From assembly GCA_964590195.1 (NCBI GenBank), contig CAZPWJ010000053.1, positions 1 through 31,877 on the forward strand: a stretch of DNA of 31,877 nucleotides. The letters are read 5' to 3'. The position numbers and the translations under genes were made by a program. Below, one piece after another: positions 22,970 through 31,867 of this stretch. The notes under the pieces were generated by a model. The model searched no databases. It was given only the letters and a program-made list of their open reading frames with translations, and was not told the DNA's origin. The number at the start of each line of letters is the position of its first letter. Within the stretch, counting starts at the first letter, position 1. Source of the stretch: GCA-2731375 sp964590195 (lineage in GTDB: Bacteria > Pseudomonadota > Alphaproteobacteria > GCA-2731375).

Positions 22970-23788
22970 ATGGAACAGATCTTTAGGCGCGACCGGGCCA
23001 TGGTGATCATCGCCTTGGCCGCCTTGAGTCTGCTGTCCTGGATCTATCTGGTTATTCTGGCCGATGATATGGCCGCCGGTGATATGAGCCTCATGGGCAT
23101 GGGGCAAATGGGCGGGCAGATGGCCAAGATGGGCCAAGCCATGAGCCAAACCATGAGTGGTTGGACCCTGACCACCTTTGTCCTGATGGCCTTGATGTGG
23201 TGGATCATGATGGTCGGCATGATGGTGCCCTCGGCGGCGCCCATGATCCTGCTGTTCGCCATGGTCACGCGCAAGCAGGCCAAGGACGAGAACCCCGGCC
23301 TTCGCATCGCCATCTTCACCGCCGCCTATTTACTTATCTGGTCCGTTTTCAGCATCGCCGCCACGGTGGCGCAATGGGCCCTGACCGAGGCGGCGCTGGT
23401 TTCGCCCATGATGGTGGGAACCTCGCGTTGGCTGACAATCGGGCTGCTGCTGGCCTGCGGCATCTATCAGCTGACGCCGCTGAAACAGGCCTGCCTGGGT
23501 AAATGCCGCTCGCCCCTGAGCTTTCTGATGACCAAATGGCTGCCGGGCAATCTGGGCGCCTTCAGAATGGGCCTCTCCCATGGCGCCTATTGCGTCGGCT
23601 GTTGCTGGCTGTTGATGACCTTGTTATTCGTGGGCGGCGTGATGAACCTGCTTTGGGTCGCTCTGATCGCCATCCTGGTCTTGGGCGAAAAGGTCATGCC
23701 CCGTGGTGATCTGGTTGGCAAGCTGGGAGGCATCGTGATGATCGCCCTGGCCGTTTATATGCTCCTGCCCGACAGCCTGCCGTCCTAG
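22970..23788 (+). CDS. DUF2182 family integral membrane protein, possibly metal-binding
   Basis: A 272-residue membrane protein of the DUF2182 (COG5486, predicted metal-binding) family. The N-terminal loop is Met/Gly-rich (MGMGQMGGQMAKMGQAMSQT), and TFVLMALMWWIMMVGMMVPS is the family's first signature. The second signature is PLKQACLGKCRSP, then GLSHGAYCVGCCW, with four Cys that could hold a metal. GGGAG lies upstream of ATG 22970. Its stop overlaps that of the opposite-strand CobW gene by 2 bases. Function is not established for the family; Met and Cys clusters suggest soft metals such as copper. Confidence 0.9.
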   Translation: MEQIFRRDRAMVIIALAALSLLSWIYLVILADDMAAGDMSLMGMGQMGGQMAKMGQAMSQTMSGWTLTTFVLMALMWWIMMVGMMVPSAAPMILLFAMVTRKQAKDENPGLRIAIFTAAYLLIWSVFSIAATVAQWALTEAALVSPMMVGTSRWLTIGLLLACGIYQLTPLKQACLGKCRSPLSFLMTKWLPGNLGAFRMGLSHGAYCVGCCWLLMTLLFVGGVMNLLWVALIAILVLGEKVMPRGDLVGKLGGIVMIALAVYMLLPDSLPS

Positions 23789-24678
23789 AGCAATCCACGC
23801 AGCGTTGCCTCGTCCGGCATATCCGGTGTGCCAAGGAACACCAGACGGTCGCCGGCGACGGCGCCATCGGCCGACGTCAGCGCATGGCGCCGGCCAACCA
23901 GTTGAAACACCCATTGGCCCGGCTGATCCCGCAAGCGGATGATCCCCTTGGCCCGCAGGATCGAACGCGGCAAACCGGACACGAAGCGCAGGAAATCCGC
24001 CCGGTCCAAAGGCGTCTCCAATGGGATCGAAACCGCTTTGAAATTCTCGTCATGGCCGTGACCATGAGCACCGTGCCCGCCGCCGGCCTTGCCTTCCGCG
24101 CCCAGCAACAGCGTCATCGGCACCTCGCCATGGCGGGCCCTGATAATCGCGGCGCCGGGTGCCCGCGTGGCCAGCCATTGCTGGACCTCGTTCTGGTCAT
24201 AGTCATCCAGCAGATCGCATTTGCTCAAGACAACCAGATCGGCCGCCGCGAGTTGCCGCTGAACGGTTTTGCCGGCATGGTGATCCGCCGCAGTTTCCTC
24301 CACCAATTCACCATCCGCCAGCACCACCACAGCATCCCGCTCCAGCTCCGGGTGCCGCGCCGCCATATCGGCGATGGGCTGTGGATCGGCGACGCCGCTG
24401 GCCTCTATCAGGATATGTTCGGGCGGATCATCCCGGCGCACTAGTTTGGTCAAGGCCAGAAGCAGATCCTCGCCCATGGAACAGCAGATACAGCCATTGG
24501 CGAGCATCACCGTATCGCCGCCGTGGGCCGATACCAGATCTCCATCCACCGCCAGATCGCCGAAATCATTGACCACCACGGCGAGACGCAGGCCGGTGTC
24601 CTGCGCCAGCAGCGCGTTCAACAGCGTGGTTTTACCGGCGCCGAGAAAACCACCAATTATGGTCACCGGCACGGTCAT
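23785..24678 (-). CDS. CobW/ZNG-type metallochaperone GTPase
   Basis: A 297-residue G3E GTPase. Walker A is GGFLGAGKTT (9-18), the metal motif is CICC (63-66 in NGCICCSMGE), EASGVADP carries switch residues, and LSKCDL replaces NKxD. A His-rich insert, GGGHGAHGHGHDEN (about 200-212), precedes the C-terminal CobW_C domain (GIIRLRDQPGQWVFQLVG). Such proteins deliver zinc or cobalt to target enzymes. Its stop overlaps that of the DUF2182 gene (convergent), and 10 bp separate it from the oxidoreductase gene upstream, so it is probably co-transcribed with that gene. There is no cobalamin gene nearby, so a zinc-type role is more likely than cobalt insertion. Confidence 0.93.
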   Translation of the reverse strand: MTVPVTIIGGFLGAGKTTLLNALLAQDTGLRLAVVVNDFGDLAVDGDLVSAHGGDTVMLANGCICCSMGEDLLLALTKLVRRDDPPEHILIEASGVADPQPIADMAARHPELERDAVVVLADGELVEETAADHHAGKTVQRQLAAADLVVLSKCDLLDDYDQNEVQQWLATRAPGAAIIRARHGEVPMTLLLGAEGKAGGGHGAHGHGHDENFKAVSIPLETPLDRADFLRFVSGLPRSILRAKGIIRLRDQPGQWVFQLVGRRHALTSADGAVAGDRLVFLGTPDMPDEATLRGLL

Positions 24679-24688
24679 GACAGGAAAT

Positions 24689-25525
24689 TCAGCCGCGCCA
24701 GGGCTGCATCAGGTCCCATAGCGCCTCCACCGCGCGCAGCCAGTCATCCAGGCCGCGCTGCCGCGGCTCCATGATCAAGCCGTCAATGCCGGCATCTGCA
24801 TAGGCCTGGGTCGTGCTCTTTATCATGTCGTGATCATCATCGAACGGATCCCAGAACACGCGCATGGTCAGGGGAAAATCCGGGCCGCGAGCTTCGCGCA
24901 ACTCCGCCGTCATGGCGCCGATCTCCTCCGCCGGCACGCGGGTGCCGTGCCAGCCGTCGCCCAAGGCGATGGCCCGGCGCCGGGCGGGGGCGGAAACACC
25001 ACCCACCCAGATGGGAATCTTACGCTCCGGTTGCGGCAGGGTACGGATGCCTTGCAATTTCGCCGTCACGACTTTCGGCTGATATGAAATTGGGTCCTCG
25101 CTCCAGCAGGCCCGCAGGATATTGATGATATCGTCGGTCCGCGCCCCCCGGTCATCGAAGGGCACGCCCACGGCATCGAACTCCCCCTCCATCCAGCCGA
25201 CGCCGGTGCCCAGGATCACGCGGCCTTCGCTCAACAGATCAAGTGTGGCCAGTTCCTTGGCCAGATGCGCGGGGATACGCAGGGGCAGCACCAGCACCGA
25301 AGTACCAAGCTTTACCCGGCTGGTCGCCGCCGCCGCCCAAGTCAGGGTAATCAGCGGCTCGTAGAAGCTCTTGGATGGCGGATAGGGCGCATCATGGGGA
25401 ATGGCCAGATGATCGTTGACCCAAATGCTGTCAAATCCAAGATCCTCCGCCTGGCGCGCGCCCCGGCGTACTGCCTCCGGTCCCGCTTTGCGCCCGATCT
25501 GGGGTACGTGAACGCCGAATTTCAT
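24689..25525 (-). CDS. Luciferase-like (LLM) flavin/F420-dependent oxidoreductase
   Basis: A 278-residue TIM-barrel protein of the bacterial luciferase-like family (TIGR03619-type). The N-terminus (MKFGVHVPQIG), DSIWVNDHLAIP, LGTSVLVLPLRIPAHLAKEL, ATLDLLSEGRVILGTGVGWM, and IPIWVGGVSAPARRRAIALG are all hallmarks. It uses FMN or F420; which one cannot be told. GGGAGG lies 7 bases before ATG 25525. It is the first gene of a minus-strand pair with the CobW GTPase and is divergent from the selenoprotein operon (120 bp between starts), so the intergenic region should hold both promoters. Confidence 0.93.
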   Translation of the reverse strand: MKFGVHVPQIGRKAGPEAVRRGARQAEDLGFDSIWVNDHLAIPHDAPYPPSKSFYEPLITLTWAAAATSRVKLGTSVLVLPLRIPAHLAKELATLDLLSEGRVILGTGVGWMEGEFDAVGVPFDDRGARTDDIINILRACWSEDPISYQPKVVTAKLQGIRTLPQPERKIPIWVGGVSAPARRRAIALGDGWHGTRVPAEEIGAMTAELREARGPDFPLTMRVFWDPFDDDHDMIKSTTQAYADAGIDGLIMEPRQRGLDDWLRAVEALWDLMQPWRG

Positions 25526-25586
25526 GCCCTATCCTCCCACTATGTTTAGACGCCATCATGCACTGCCTAGCCCAATACCTCCAGGC

Positions 25587-25615
25587 TTGTGCGGGCCGGC
25601 GCGGCCTGCTGTAAT
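25587..25615 (+). promoter_or_regulatory. Candidate promoter of the selenoprotein operon
   Basis: TTGTGC (25587-25592) and TGTAAT (25610-25615) are 17 bases apart; the -10 hexamer matches sigma70 at five of six positions, the -35 at three. The spacer is GC-rich with a GGCC-containing inverted repeat. The predicted start of transcription is about 25622, leaving a leader of about 23 nt with the AAAGGA ribosome site before ATG 25645. Confidence 0.35.
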
Positions 25616-25644
25616 CGCCGCAATTGAATCGAAAGGATAAATCA

Positions 25645-27303
25645 ATGGTTCGAGAACTCATGAACCCCTGCGGCACTGTCGCCAACGAGGATGCCCCCCT
25701 GGCCCCGCGCCGGCAAATCGACAGCGGCGGGCCCATCGTGGTCGGCCTGTTTTCCAATCAAAAGGCCAACGCCGATCTGTTCATGGACAACATGGAAAGC
25801 CTGCTGACCGAGCGGTTCGAAAATGTGGAGATCATGCGCGGTTTCAAGGCGGCCTCGGTCCCGGCGGAATTCTCCGCTGAATTCCTCGACCGCTGTGACG
25901 TGGTCGTGGCAGGGTTTGGCGATTGAGGCTCGTGCACGTCGTGGTGCATTCATGACAGCATAAAGCTGGAACGACATGGCATCGCGACCGCTACCGTGTG
26001 TAGCGACGAATTCTACGCTCTCGGCAAGGCGGAAACCGAATGCCTCGGCATGCCGGGACTGCCCATCGCCGTGGTGCCCCACCCGGTGGCCAAGCTGCTG
26101 CCCGACGAGGTCGCCGAACTTGTCCGCAATGTGTTCGATGAAGTGATCCGCCTGTGGCAGGATGATGCCGAGAATCTGCGCGCCGAGTTCAAGGAAAAAG
26201 CCCCGCCGACGAAATCACGGTTGCGCTACCGCTCCATGTTCGAGGGGAATTTCTCCGCCCCCGATGCGCCGGAACGCATGAACGGCCCGGACGATCTGGA
26301 AGGGGTCAACCGCCTGTTCTACAGCCGGGGCTGGACCGACGGCCTGCCGATCATCCCGCCGACGCCGGAACGTTACGAAAAAATGCTGGGCGATAGCGGA
26401 TTGGACCCATACGAACTGCTGGCCCGGATTGAACCCCGCCAGGGCGAGGCGACTGTGGCCAAGGTTGCCATCAACGGCGTCATGGCGGGCTGCCAGCCCG
26501 AACATCTGCCGGTTTTGGTCGCAGCCGCCAAGGCCTTGGGTCAAGCGGACCTGAACCTGAAGGCCCTGAACACCACCACGCATCCTTGTACCGTATTGGC
26601 CCTGATCAGCGGTCCGATAACGGAGGCCGTCGACGTCAACAGCACTTACAACGTCATGGGTCAGGGCAGTCTGGCCAACGGCGCCATTGGCCGGGGTATC
26701 CGCTCAATTCTCTTGAATATCGGCGGCGGCACGCCGGGTATCCTGGACCGCTCAACCATGGGCACGCCGGCCAAGTACAGTTTCTGCTTCGGCGAAACCC
26801 TGGCGGAAAACCCATGGGGCGAGACCCTGGCCATGGAGCGCGGCTTCGGAGCGGAGCAGAGCACCGTTACCCTCTGTGGCGTCGAAGGTCCGCACAATAT
26901 CAACGATCACTATGGCAAGACGGCGGAGGAAATCCTGCAAACCGTCGCCGGCACCATGTGCACGCCGGGTTCGAACAACAGTTACCTGGGCGGCGAAATC
27001 ATGCTGGTGCTGGGGCCGGAGCATGCCGAGATCATCCACAATGACGGCTTTTCCAAGGCGGATATCAAGAACTACCTGATCGAGAACGCCTACATTCCGG
27101 CCAATGTGCTGTCCGAACCACAGCGCGTGATCATGCGGCAATACGTGCCCGAACGCCTGTTGGCGGACGGCAATGAAGGCGCGAAGATCGCCACCTCCCA
27201 CGATGATATCCAATTGGTTGTCGCGGGCGGGGCCGGGCGCCATTCCGCTGTCATCCCCTCGTTCGGCAACACCCGCGCGGTGACGGAGGTGATTGCGGGC
27301 TAA
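25645..27303 (+). CDS. UGSC-family selenoprotein (in-frame TGA at 25924-25926)
   Basis: A 552-residue protein read through an in-frame TGA as selenocysteine (residue 94). The codons around it are GAC TGA GGC TCG TGC, giving D-Sec-G-S-C, the defining motif of the UGSC family. The N-terminal part (VVGLFSNQKANADLFMDNME, then DRCDVVVAGFGD) and the continuation (CSDEFYALGKAETECLGMPG, IAVVPHPVAKLL) form one domain. A long C-terminal domain (about 195-552; LFYSRGWTDGLPIIPPTPER, GVMAGCQPEHLPVL, GTMCTPGSNNSYLGG) follows in the same frame. AAAGGA lies 7 bases before ATG 25645. Without Sec decoding the gene splits into 25645-25926 and a GTG start at 25996. A SECIS candidate lies 17 nt downstream of the TGA. 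Family function is unknown; a redox or thiol role is likely. It overlaps the next gene by one base. Confidence 0.9.
25924..25956 (+). promoter_or_regulatory. Selenocysteine codon and bacterial SECIS candidate
   Basis: The TGA at 25924-25926 is followed by GTCGTG (25938-25943), which pairs over six bases with CATGAC (25951-25956; one G-U pair). The 7-base loop is GTGCATT and has G as its first base, as the bacterial SECIS model requires. The loop begins 17 nt after the TGA, the same spacing as in E. coli fdhF. It would recruit SelB-tRNA(Sec). The sel genes are not in this window. Confidence 0.75.
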
Positions 27304-28109
27304 TGAAGCTGGCCGGCCTGACCATGTATGACCTGGAACCGGTGCGCGAGGCCACGGATGCCTGGTGGGCCGGCCTGGCCAGGGCCTGCCGGGCGGAAGG
27401 TCTCGGCGACGTTCCCGACGGGCTGTGGCGCGATGGCCCAAGGGAAGATCTGTGGCGCTCGCCGGATCTGTTGTTGAGCCAAACCTGCGGCTATCCATTG
27501 CTGAAACATTTCATGGCGCATCTGACACTTCTTGCCACACCGATCTATGGCGCGCCGGGCTGTTACGGCGCCAATTATTGCAGCCTGATCGTGGTCCGCG
27601 CCGACAGCAAGGCCGAGATACTAGATGATCTGCGCGGCGGCGTCTGCGCCATAAATGATTGGGATTCCCAATCGGGCATGAACGTGCTGCGCCACACCAT
27701 CGCGCCCTTGGCCCGGAACGGGCGTTTCTTTGGCGAGGTCAAGGTGGCGGGCAAGCATCAACTCTCCATCGCCATGATTGCCGGGGGCGAGGCGGATGTG
27801 GCCGCCATCGATTGCGTCACCCATGGCCTGATGTCGCGCCATGACCCGGATTCCGTCGCCGGCACCCGTGTCCTGGCGCAAACCCAGGCGGCCCCGGCCC
27901 TGCCCTATGTCACCGGCAAACATACCTCCCGGGCCGACCGAACCCGGCTGCGCGCCGCCTTGAACCAGGCCCTGGAGGATCCGGAGCTGGCCGAGGCGCG
28001 GGATGCCTTGATGATCAAGGGTTTCGCCGACCCAACCCTGGCGGATTACAAAATCATGCTGGAGATGGAGGCGGGCGCGGCGGCGGCGGGCTATCCCCAA
28101 CTACAATGA
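27303..28109 (+). CDS. PhnD-like substrate-binding protein without signal peptide
   Basis: A 268-residue protein of the phosphate/phosphonate-binding (PhnD, PBP type 2) group. LLLSQTCGYPL is the typical ligand-loop motif, followed by the alternating Rossmann-like strands of the second lobe (SLIVVRADS, GEVKVAGKHQLSIAMIAGGE, AAIDCVTHGLM). The protein starts directly at the first strand (MKLAGLTMYDL), without signal peptide or lipobox, and no ABC permease or ATPase is nearby. It may therefore act in the cytosol as a ligand binder or partner enzyme. The ATG overlaps the selenoprotein stop by one base (TAATG), and its own end overlaps the GMC gene by 4 bases, so the three are tightly coupled. Confidence 0.88.
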   Translation: MKLAGLTMYDLEPVREATDAWWAGLARACRAEGLGDVPDGLWRDGPREDLWRSPDLLLSQTCGYPLLKHFMAHLTLLATPIYGAPGCYGANYCSLIVVRADSKAEILDDLRGGVCAINDWDSQSGMNVLRHTIAPLARNGRFFGEVKVAGKHQLSIAMIAGGEADVAAIDCVTHGLMSRHDPDSVAGTRVLAQTQAAPALPYVTGKHTSRADRTRLRAALNQALEDPELAEARDALMIKGFADPTLADYKIMLEMEAGAAAAGYPQLQ

Positions 28110-29704
28110 CCGATGCAATGACGAACTTTGACTACATCATTGTTGGCGGAGGATCGGCGGGCTGTGTCATGGCGGCACGGCTATCGGAAGACCCAGGCAC
28201 AAAGGTCTGTCTGTTGGAGGCCGGGCCGCCGGATACCTCGCCCTTTATCAAGGCGCCGCTGGGCCTGGGCGCGACCGTGCCCAGCAAATATCTCAATTGG
28301 GCCTTCGAGACCGTGCCGCAAGCCGGCCTGAACGGGCGGCGCGGCTATCAGCCGCGCGGCAAGGTATTGGGCGGATCATCGGCCATCAACGCCATGATCT
28401 ATACCCGCGGCCACCCCTGGGACTATGACCATTGGGCCGAACTGGGCAATCGGGGCTGGTCCTTCGCCGAGGTGCTGCCGTATTTCAAGAAGTCACAGCA
28501 TCAGGAACGCGGCGGCGATGATCTGCATGGCACGGGCGGGCCCTTGAATGTCGCGGATTTACGCTCCCCCAACCCCCTGGCTCAGGCCTTTGTCCAGGCC
28601 GGGTCGGAAATACAGCTGCCCCGCAACGACGATTTCAACGGTCCGGAACAGGAAGGCGTGGGCACTTATCAGGTCACCCAGATCAACGGCGAACGCTGTT
28701 CCGCCGCCCGGGCCTATCTGGCGCCGGCATTGGGGCGGGACAATTTAGCGCTGCTGACCGGCGTGCAGGCCGGCGGAATTATTCTGGACGGCAAGCGGGC
28801 CGTGGGGGTGCGCTATCACCGGGACGGCCAAGCCCATGAAGTCCGTGCCGCGGGCGAGGTGATCCTATCGGCGGGCGCCTTGCAGACGCCGCAATTGCTG
28901 TTGCTGTCCGGCATCGGCCCCGGCGCCGCGTTGCGGGAACAGGGCATCGCCGTGAACCACGAACTGCCCGGCGTTGGGCAAAACCTGCAGGATCACATCG
29001 ATATCGTAATCCCTTATCTTTCGCCTTCGCCCCTTGCCATGGGCCTGACGCCGGGCGGCATTGCCAGGCTGATCAAGGGCATCCTTGAATGGCGGCGTTC
29101 GCGCACCGGGATCATCACCTCCAACTCCACCGAGACTGGCGGCTTCGTCAAAAGCAGCCCCGATCTGGCCATTCCGGATCTGCAATTGCACTTCAACGCG
29201 GCCATCGTCGATGATCACACCCGCAAGCGCCATTTCGCGAACGGCTATTGCGCCCATGTCTGCGTCCTGCGCCCGAAAAGCCGGGGCAGCATTGGCCTGA
29301 ACAGCCCCGACCCCTTGGCACCGCCGCGCATTGATCCGAATTTTCTGGCCGAGGATGCTGATCTGGACGGCCTAGTCGCGGGCTTCAAACTGACCCGCCG
29401 CATCCTCGAGGCACCGGCCCTGGCGCCCTACCGGGGTCGGGAGCTGTTGACGGCAAGCGTAAAGAGCGATGAAGAGATCATTGCAGACATCCGCAACCGC
29501 GCCGACACCATCTATCACCCAGTTGGCACGGCCAGGATGGGCCAGGACGATATGGCGGTGGTCGATAGCGAATTGCGGGTACTCGGCATGGCCGGCCTGC
29601 GCGTGGTCGATGCCTCAATCATGCCGACATTGATCGGCGGCAACACCAACGCACCAACTATCATGATCGCCGAAAAGGCAGCGGAGATGATATCTGTTGT
29701 TTAG
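28106..29704 (+). CDS. GMC-family flavin oxidoreductase (choline-dehydrogenase-like)
   Basis: A 532-residue FAD enzyme of the glucose-methanol-choline family. The dinucleotide motif is YIIVGGGSAGCVMAARLSE, followed by VCLLEAG. The first GMC signature is PRGKVLGGSSAINAMIYTRG, and the second is ILSAGALQTPQLLLLSGIGP. The active-site His is His471 (TIYHPVGTARMG), and the second catalytic residue is probably Asn515 in GGNTNAPTIM. It oxidises an alcohol to an aldehyde or acid; the substrate is unknown. The start ATG 28106 overlaps the upstream stop (ATGA); ATG 28118 is an alternative. It closes the selenoprotein operon and converges with the TPR gene 12 bp downstream. Confidence 0.95.
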   Translation: MTDAMTNFDYIIVGGGSAGCVMAARLSEDPGTKVCLLEAGPPDTSPFIKAPLGLGATVPSKYLNWAFETVPQAGLNGRRGYQPRGKVLGGSSAINAMIYTRGHPWDYDHWAELGNRGWSFAEVLPYFKKSQHQERGGDDLHGTGGPLNVADLRSPNPLAQAFVQAGSEIQLPRNDDFNGPEQEGVGTYQVTQINGERCSAARAYLAPALGRDNLALLTGVQAGGIILDGKRAVGVRYHRDGQAHEVRAAGEVILSAGALQTPQLLLLSGIGPGAALREQGIAVNHELPGVGQNLQDHIDIVIPYLSPSPLAMGLTPGGIARLIKGILEWRRSRTGIITSNSTETGGFVKSSPDLAIPDLQLHFNAAIVDDHTRKRHFANGYCAHVCVLRPKSRGSIGLNSPDPLAPPRIDPNFLAEDADLDGLVAGFKLTRRILEAPALAPYRGRELLTASVKSDEEIIADIRNRADTIYHPVGTARMGQDDMAVVDSELRVLGMAGLRVVDASIMPTLIGGNTNAPTIMIAEKAAEMISVV

Positions 29705-29716
29705 CGCGTGTCGCGG

Positions 29717-30409
29717 CTATTTTGAAACACCATATGCCTTGAAGACCGGGTCGGCGGTGATGCCGTGGCGCTCCCAGTTTGATGCCAGTTGGTAGGCCTT
29801 CACGAAGCTGCTCTTCGCTTTTACCGGCTCCTGAATGTTGTGATAGAACATGCCACGGTTGAAGTGGATGCCCCAATTTTTTGGTGCCAGGGTAATGGCT
29901 TGGGTGAAATCGACCTCGGCCCTGTCGATTTGCGCCAAGCCGTGCCAGACCACGGCGCGCAGGGCATAGCTGGGCGCGTGTTTGGGGTCCAGGACCAGGG
30001 CCTTGTTGCAGGCCTTCATCGCCACATCGAACTGTTTGCTATGGGCGCCATGTTGATAACACAGGGATGACCAGGCCTCGACATAGTTCGGGTCGAGCAA
30101 GACCGCCTTTTTGTGATCCCTTTGGGCCAGGCGGTGCTTGTTCAGCTTGCTCCGGCTAACGCCGCGCAAATGATAGGCAACCGACAATTGCCTCGTGGTC
30201 AAGGCGCCGTCGTCTATGGCCAGGCCGAAGAAATTCATCGCCGCCGCCCATTCACCCTCGCCCAGCAGCACCTTGGCGAATTTCAAATCTTCCTTGCCGG
30301 TCGCCAAGGCAGGCAGCGGCAGGGTCACGAGGACGAAGCCAAGAACTGGGCCGACCGCAAGGCCCAGAGCAAAACCAAGAAGACGAGCACGTTTTAGATA
30401 TTCGATCAT
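29717..30409 (-). CDS. TPR-repeat protein with signal anchor
   Basis: A 230-residue protein with an N-terminal signal peptide or anchor (about 10-34, LLGFALGLAVGPVLGFVLVT). Four or so tetratricopeptide repeats follow, visible as repeating A-x-x-x-x-x-x-x-x-L-P patterns (KAVLLDPNYVEAWSSLCYQH, KALVLDPKHAPSYALRAVVW, QAITLAPKNWGIHFNRGMFY). TPR proteins bind other proteins, here in the periplasm. GGGGAAG lies before ATG 30409. It is separated from pntB upstream by 75 bp, with no clear terminator; the two could be co-transcribed or separate. The binding partner is unknown. Confidence 0.88.
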   Translation of the reverse strand: MIEYLKRARLLGFALGLAVGPVLGFVLVTLPLPALATGKEDLKFAKVLLGEGEWAAAMNFFGLAIDDGALTTRQLSVAYHLRGVSRSKLNKHRLAQRDHKKAVLLDPNYVEAWSSLCYQHGAHSKQFDVAMKACNKALVLDPKHAPSYALRAVVWHGLAQIDRAEVDFTQAITLAPKNWGIHFNRGMFYHNIQEPVKAKSSFVKAYQLASNWERHGITADPVFKAYGVSK

Positions 30410-30484
30410 GGAAGCTTCCCCAACGGCTAAACAAGCAGGGACGCTACCTAAAAATGGTTAACAATCCTTACCCGCCGCCGCAGC

Positions 30485-31867
30485 TTAAAGCGCCTTGACG
30501 ATATCCTCGACCATTTTCTTGGCGTCGGCGAACAGCATCATGGTGTTGTCGGCATAGAACAACTCGTTATCAATGCCGGCATATCCGGGTGAGAGGCTGC
30601 GCTTGACGAACAAACAAGTGCGTGCGCGGTCCACATCCAGGATCGGCATACCGGCGATCGGGCTGCCCGGCTCGTGAGCGGCCGGATTTGTCACGTCGTT
30701 GGCGCCAATAACAAAGGCCACATCCGTGTTGGAGAAATCTGAATTGATCTCCTCCAACTCGAAAACCTCGTCATAGGAAACGTTGGCTTCGGCCAGCAAT
30801 ACGTTCATGTGGCCGGGCATGCGGCCCGCCACGGGGTGGATGGCATAGGTAACCTTGACGCCATGCCCCTTCAGCAGATCGCCCATTTCCCGGACCGTAT
30901 GCTGGGCCTGGGCCACGGCCATGCCGTAACCCGGCACAATGATCACCGATGAAGCGTTCTTCATGATGAAGGCCGCATCGTCGGCACTGCCGGATTTCAC
31001 CGGCTTATCGCTGCGGGTGGCGGAAACAGCCGTGTCGCCGCCGAAGCCGCCCAGCAGAACCGAGATGAACGAACGGTTCATGGCCTTACACATGATGTAG
31101 GACAGAATGGCGCCCGAGGAACCCACCAAGGCGCCGGTAATAATCAGCGCGGTGTTCTCCAAGGTGAAGCCGATGCCCGCGGCGGCCCAGCCGGAATAGC
31201 TGTTCAGCATCGAGACAATAACCGGCATATCGGCGCCGCCGATTGGAATAATCAGCAAAAAGCCCAGGGCAAAGGCCAGCAAGGTCATGCCCCAGAACCA
31301 TTCGGACTCGGGCCCGATGGCGAACAGCACCACCAGCACGACGATCACCGCACCCATCAGGGCATTTACCGCATGCTGTCCGGGGAAGGTGATGGGATTG
31401 CCGGTTACGATACCCTGCAATTTGCCAAAGGCGATGATGGAGCCTGAAAAGGTGATGGCGCCAACCACGACGCCGATACCCATTTCGATACGGCTGGCCA
31501 GTTTCAACATACCGTCCGCATCGGCGATGCCATAGGCAGCCGGGTTATAGAACGCCGCCGCCGCCACCAGGACAGCGGCAAGGCCGACCAGGCTGTGGAA
31601 CGCCGCCACCAACTGCGGCATATCCGTCATGGCGATCCGCCGGGCGATAATGGCGCCGATTGCGCCGCCAATCACCATGGCCGTCAGGATCCAGGTGTAA
31701 GAGACCACTTCGGGGTTGATCACCGTGGTGATCACCGCGATGGCCATGCCAATCATGCCGTAGACGTTGCCGCTGCGGGAGGATTCGGGTGAAGAGAGGC
31801 CGCGCAGGGCCATGATGAATAAGACCGAGGCGATCAAATAGGCCAGGGCCGTCAGGTTTGCCGACAT
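30485..31867 (-). CDS. pntB: Proton-translocating NAD(P) transhydrogenase subunit beta
   Basis: A 460-residue inner-membrane subunit that couples proton entry to hydride transfer from NADH to NADP. About nine membrane helices fill residues 1-260 (including GGAIGAIIARRIAMTDMPQL and the conserved FHSLVGLAAV). The NADP-binding domain III follows (SSVIIVPGYGMAVAQAQHTV, HPVAGRMPGHMNVLLAEANV, FVIGANDVTNPAA, RSLSPGYAG). Full length. The start lies 10 bases from the window edge, so the alpha-subunit genes expected upstream (pntAA, pntAB) would lie outside. No strong ribosome site is visible in the 10 bases available. Confidence 0.97.
   Translation of the reverse strand: MSANLTALAYLIASVLFIMALRGLSSPESSRSGNVYGMIGMAIAVITTVINPEVVSYTWILTAMVIGGAIGAIIARRIAMTDMPQLVAAFHSLVGLAAVLVAAAAFYNPAAYGIADADGMLKLASRIEMGIGVVVGAITFSGSIIAFGKLQGIVTGNPITFPGQHAVNALMGAVIVVLVVLFAIGPESEWFWGMTLLAFALGFLLIIPIGGADMPVIVSMLNSYSGWAAAGIGFTLENTALIITGALVGSSGAILSYIMCKAMNRSFISVLLGGFGGDTAVSATRSDKPVKSGSADDAAFIMKNASSVIIVPGYGMAVAQAQHTVREMGDLLKGHGVKVTYAIHPVAGRMPGHMNVLLAEANVSYDEVFELEEINSDFSNTDVAFVIGANDVTNPAAHEPGSPIAGMPILDVDRARTCLFVKRSLSPGYAGIDNELFYADNTMMLFADAKKMVEDIVKAL

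Noticed and set aside
25924..25926. TGA as a true stop, i.e. a pseudogene or two separate genes
   Set aside because: The TGA is at the exact Sec position of the UGSC motif, the frame continues without any shift, and a SECIS-like hairpin follows with correct spacing.
25933..25948. Alternative SECIS hairpin TGCAC / GTGCA with loop GTCGTG
   Set aside because: Its loop begins 11 nt after the TGA, closer than bacterial SECIS elements allow; the six-pair stem at 25938-25956 (loop 17 nt after the TGA) fits better.
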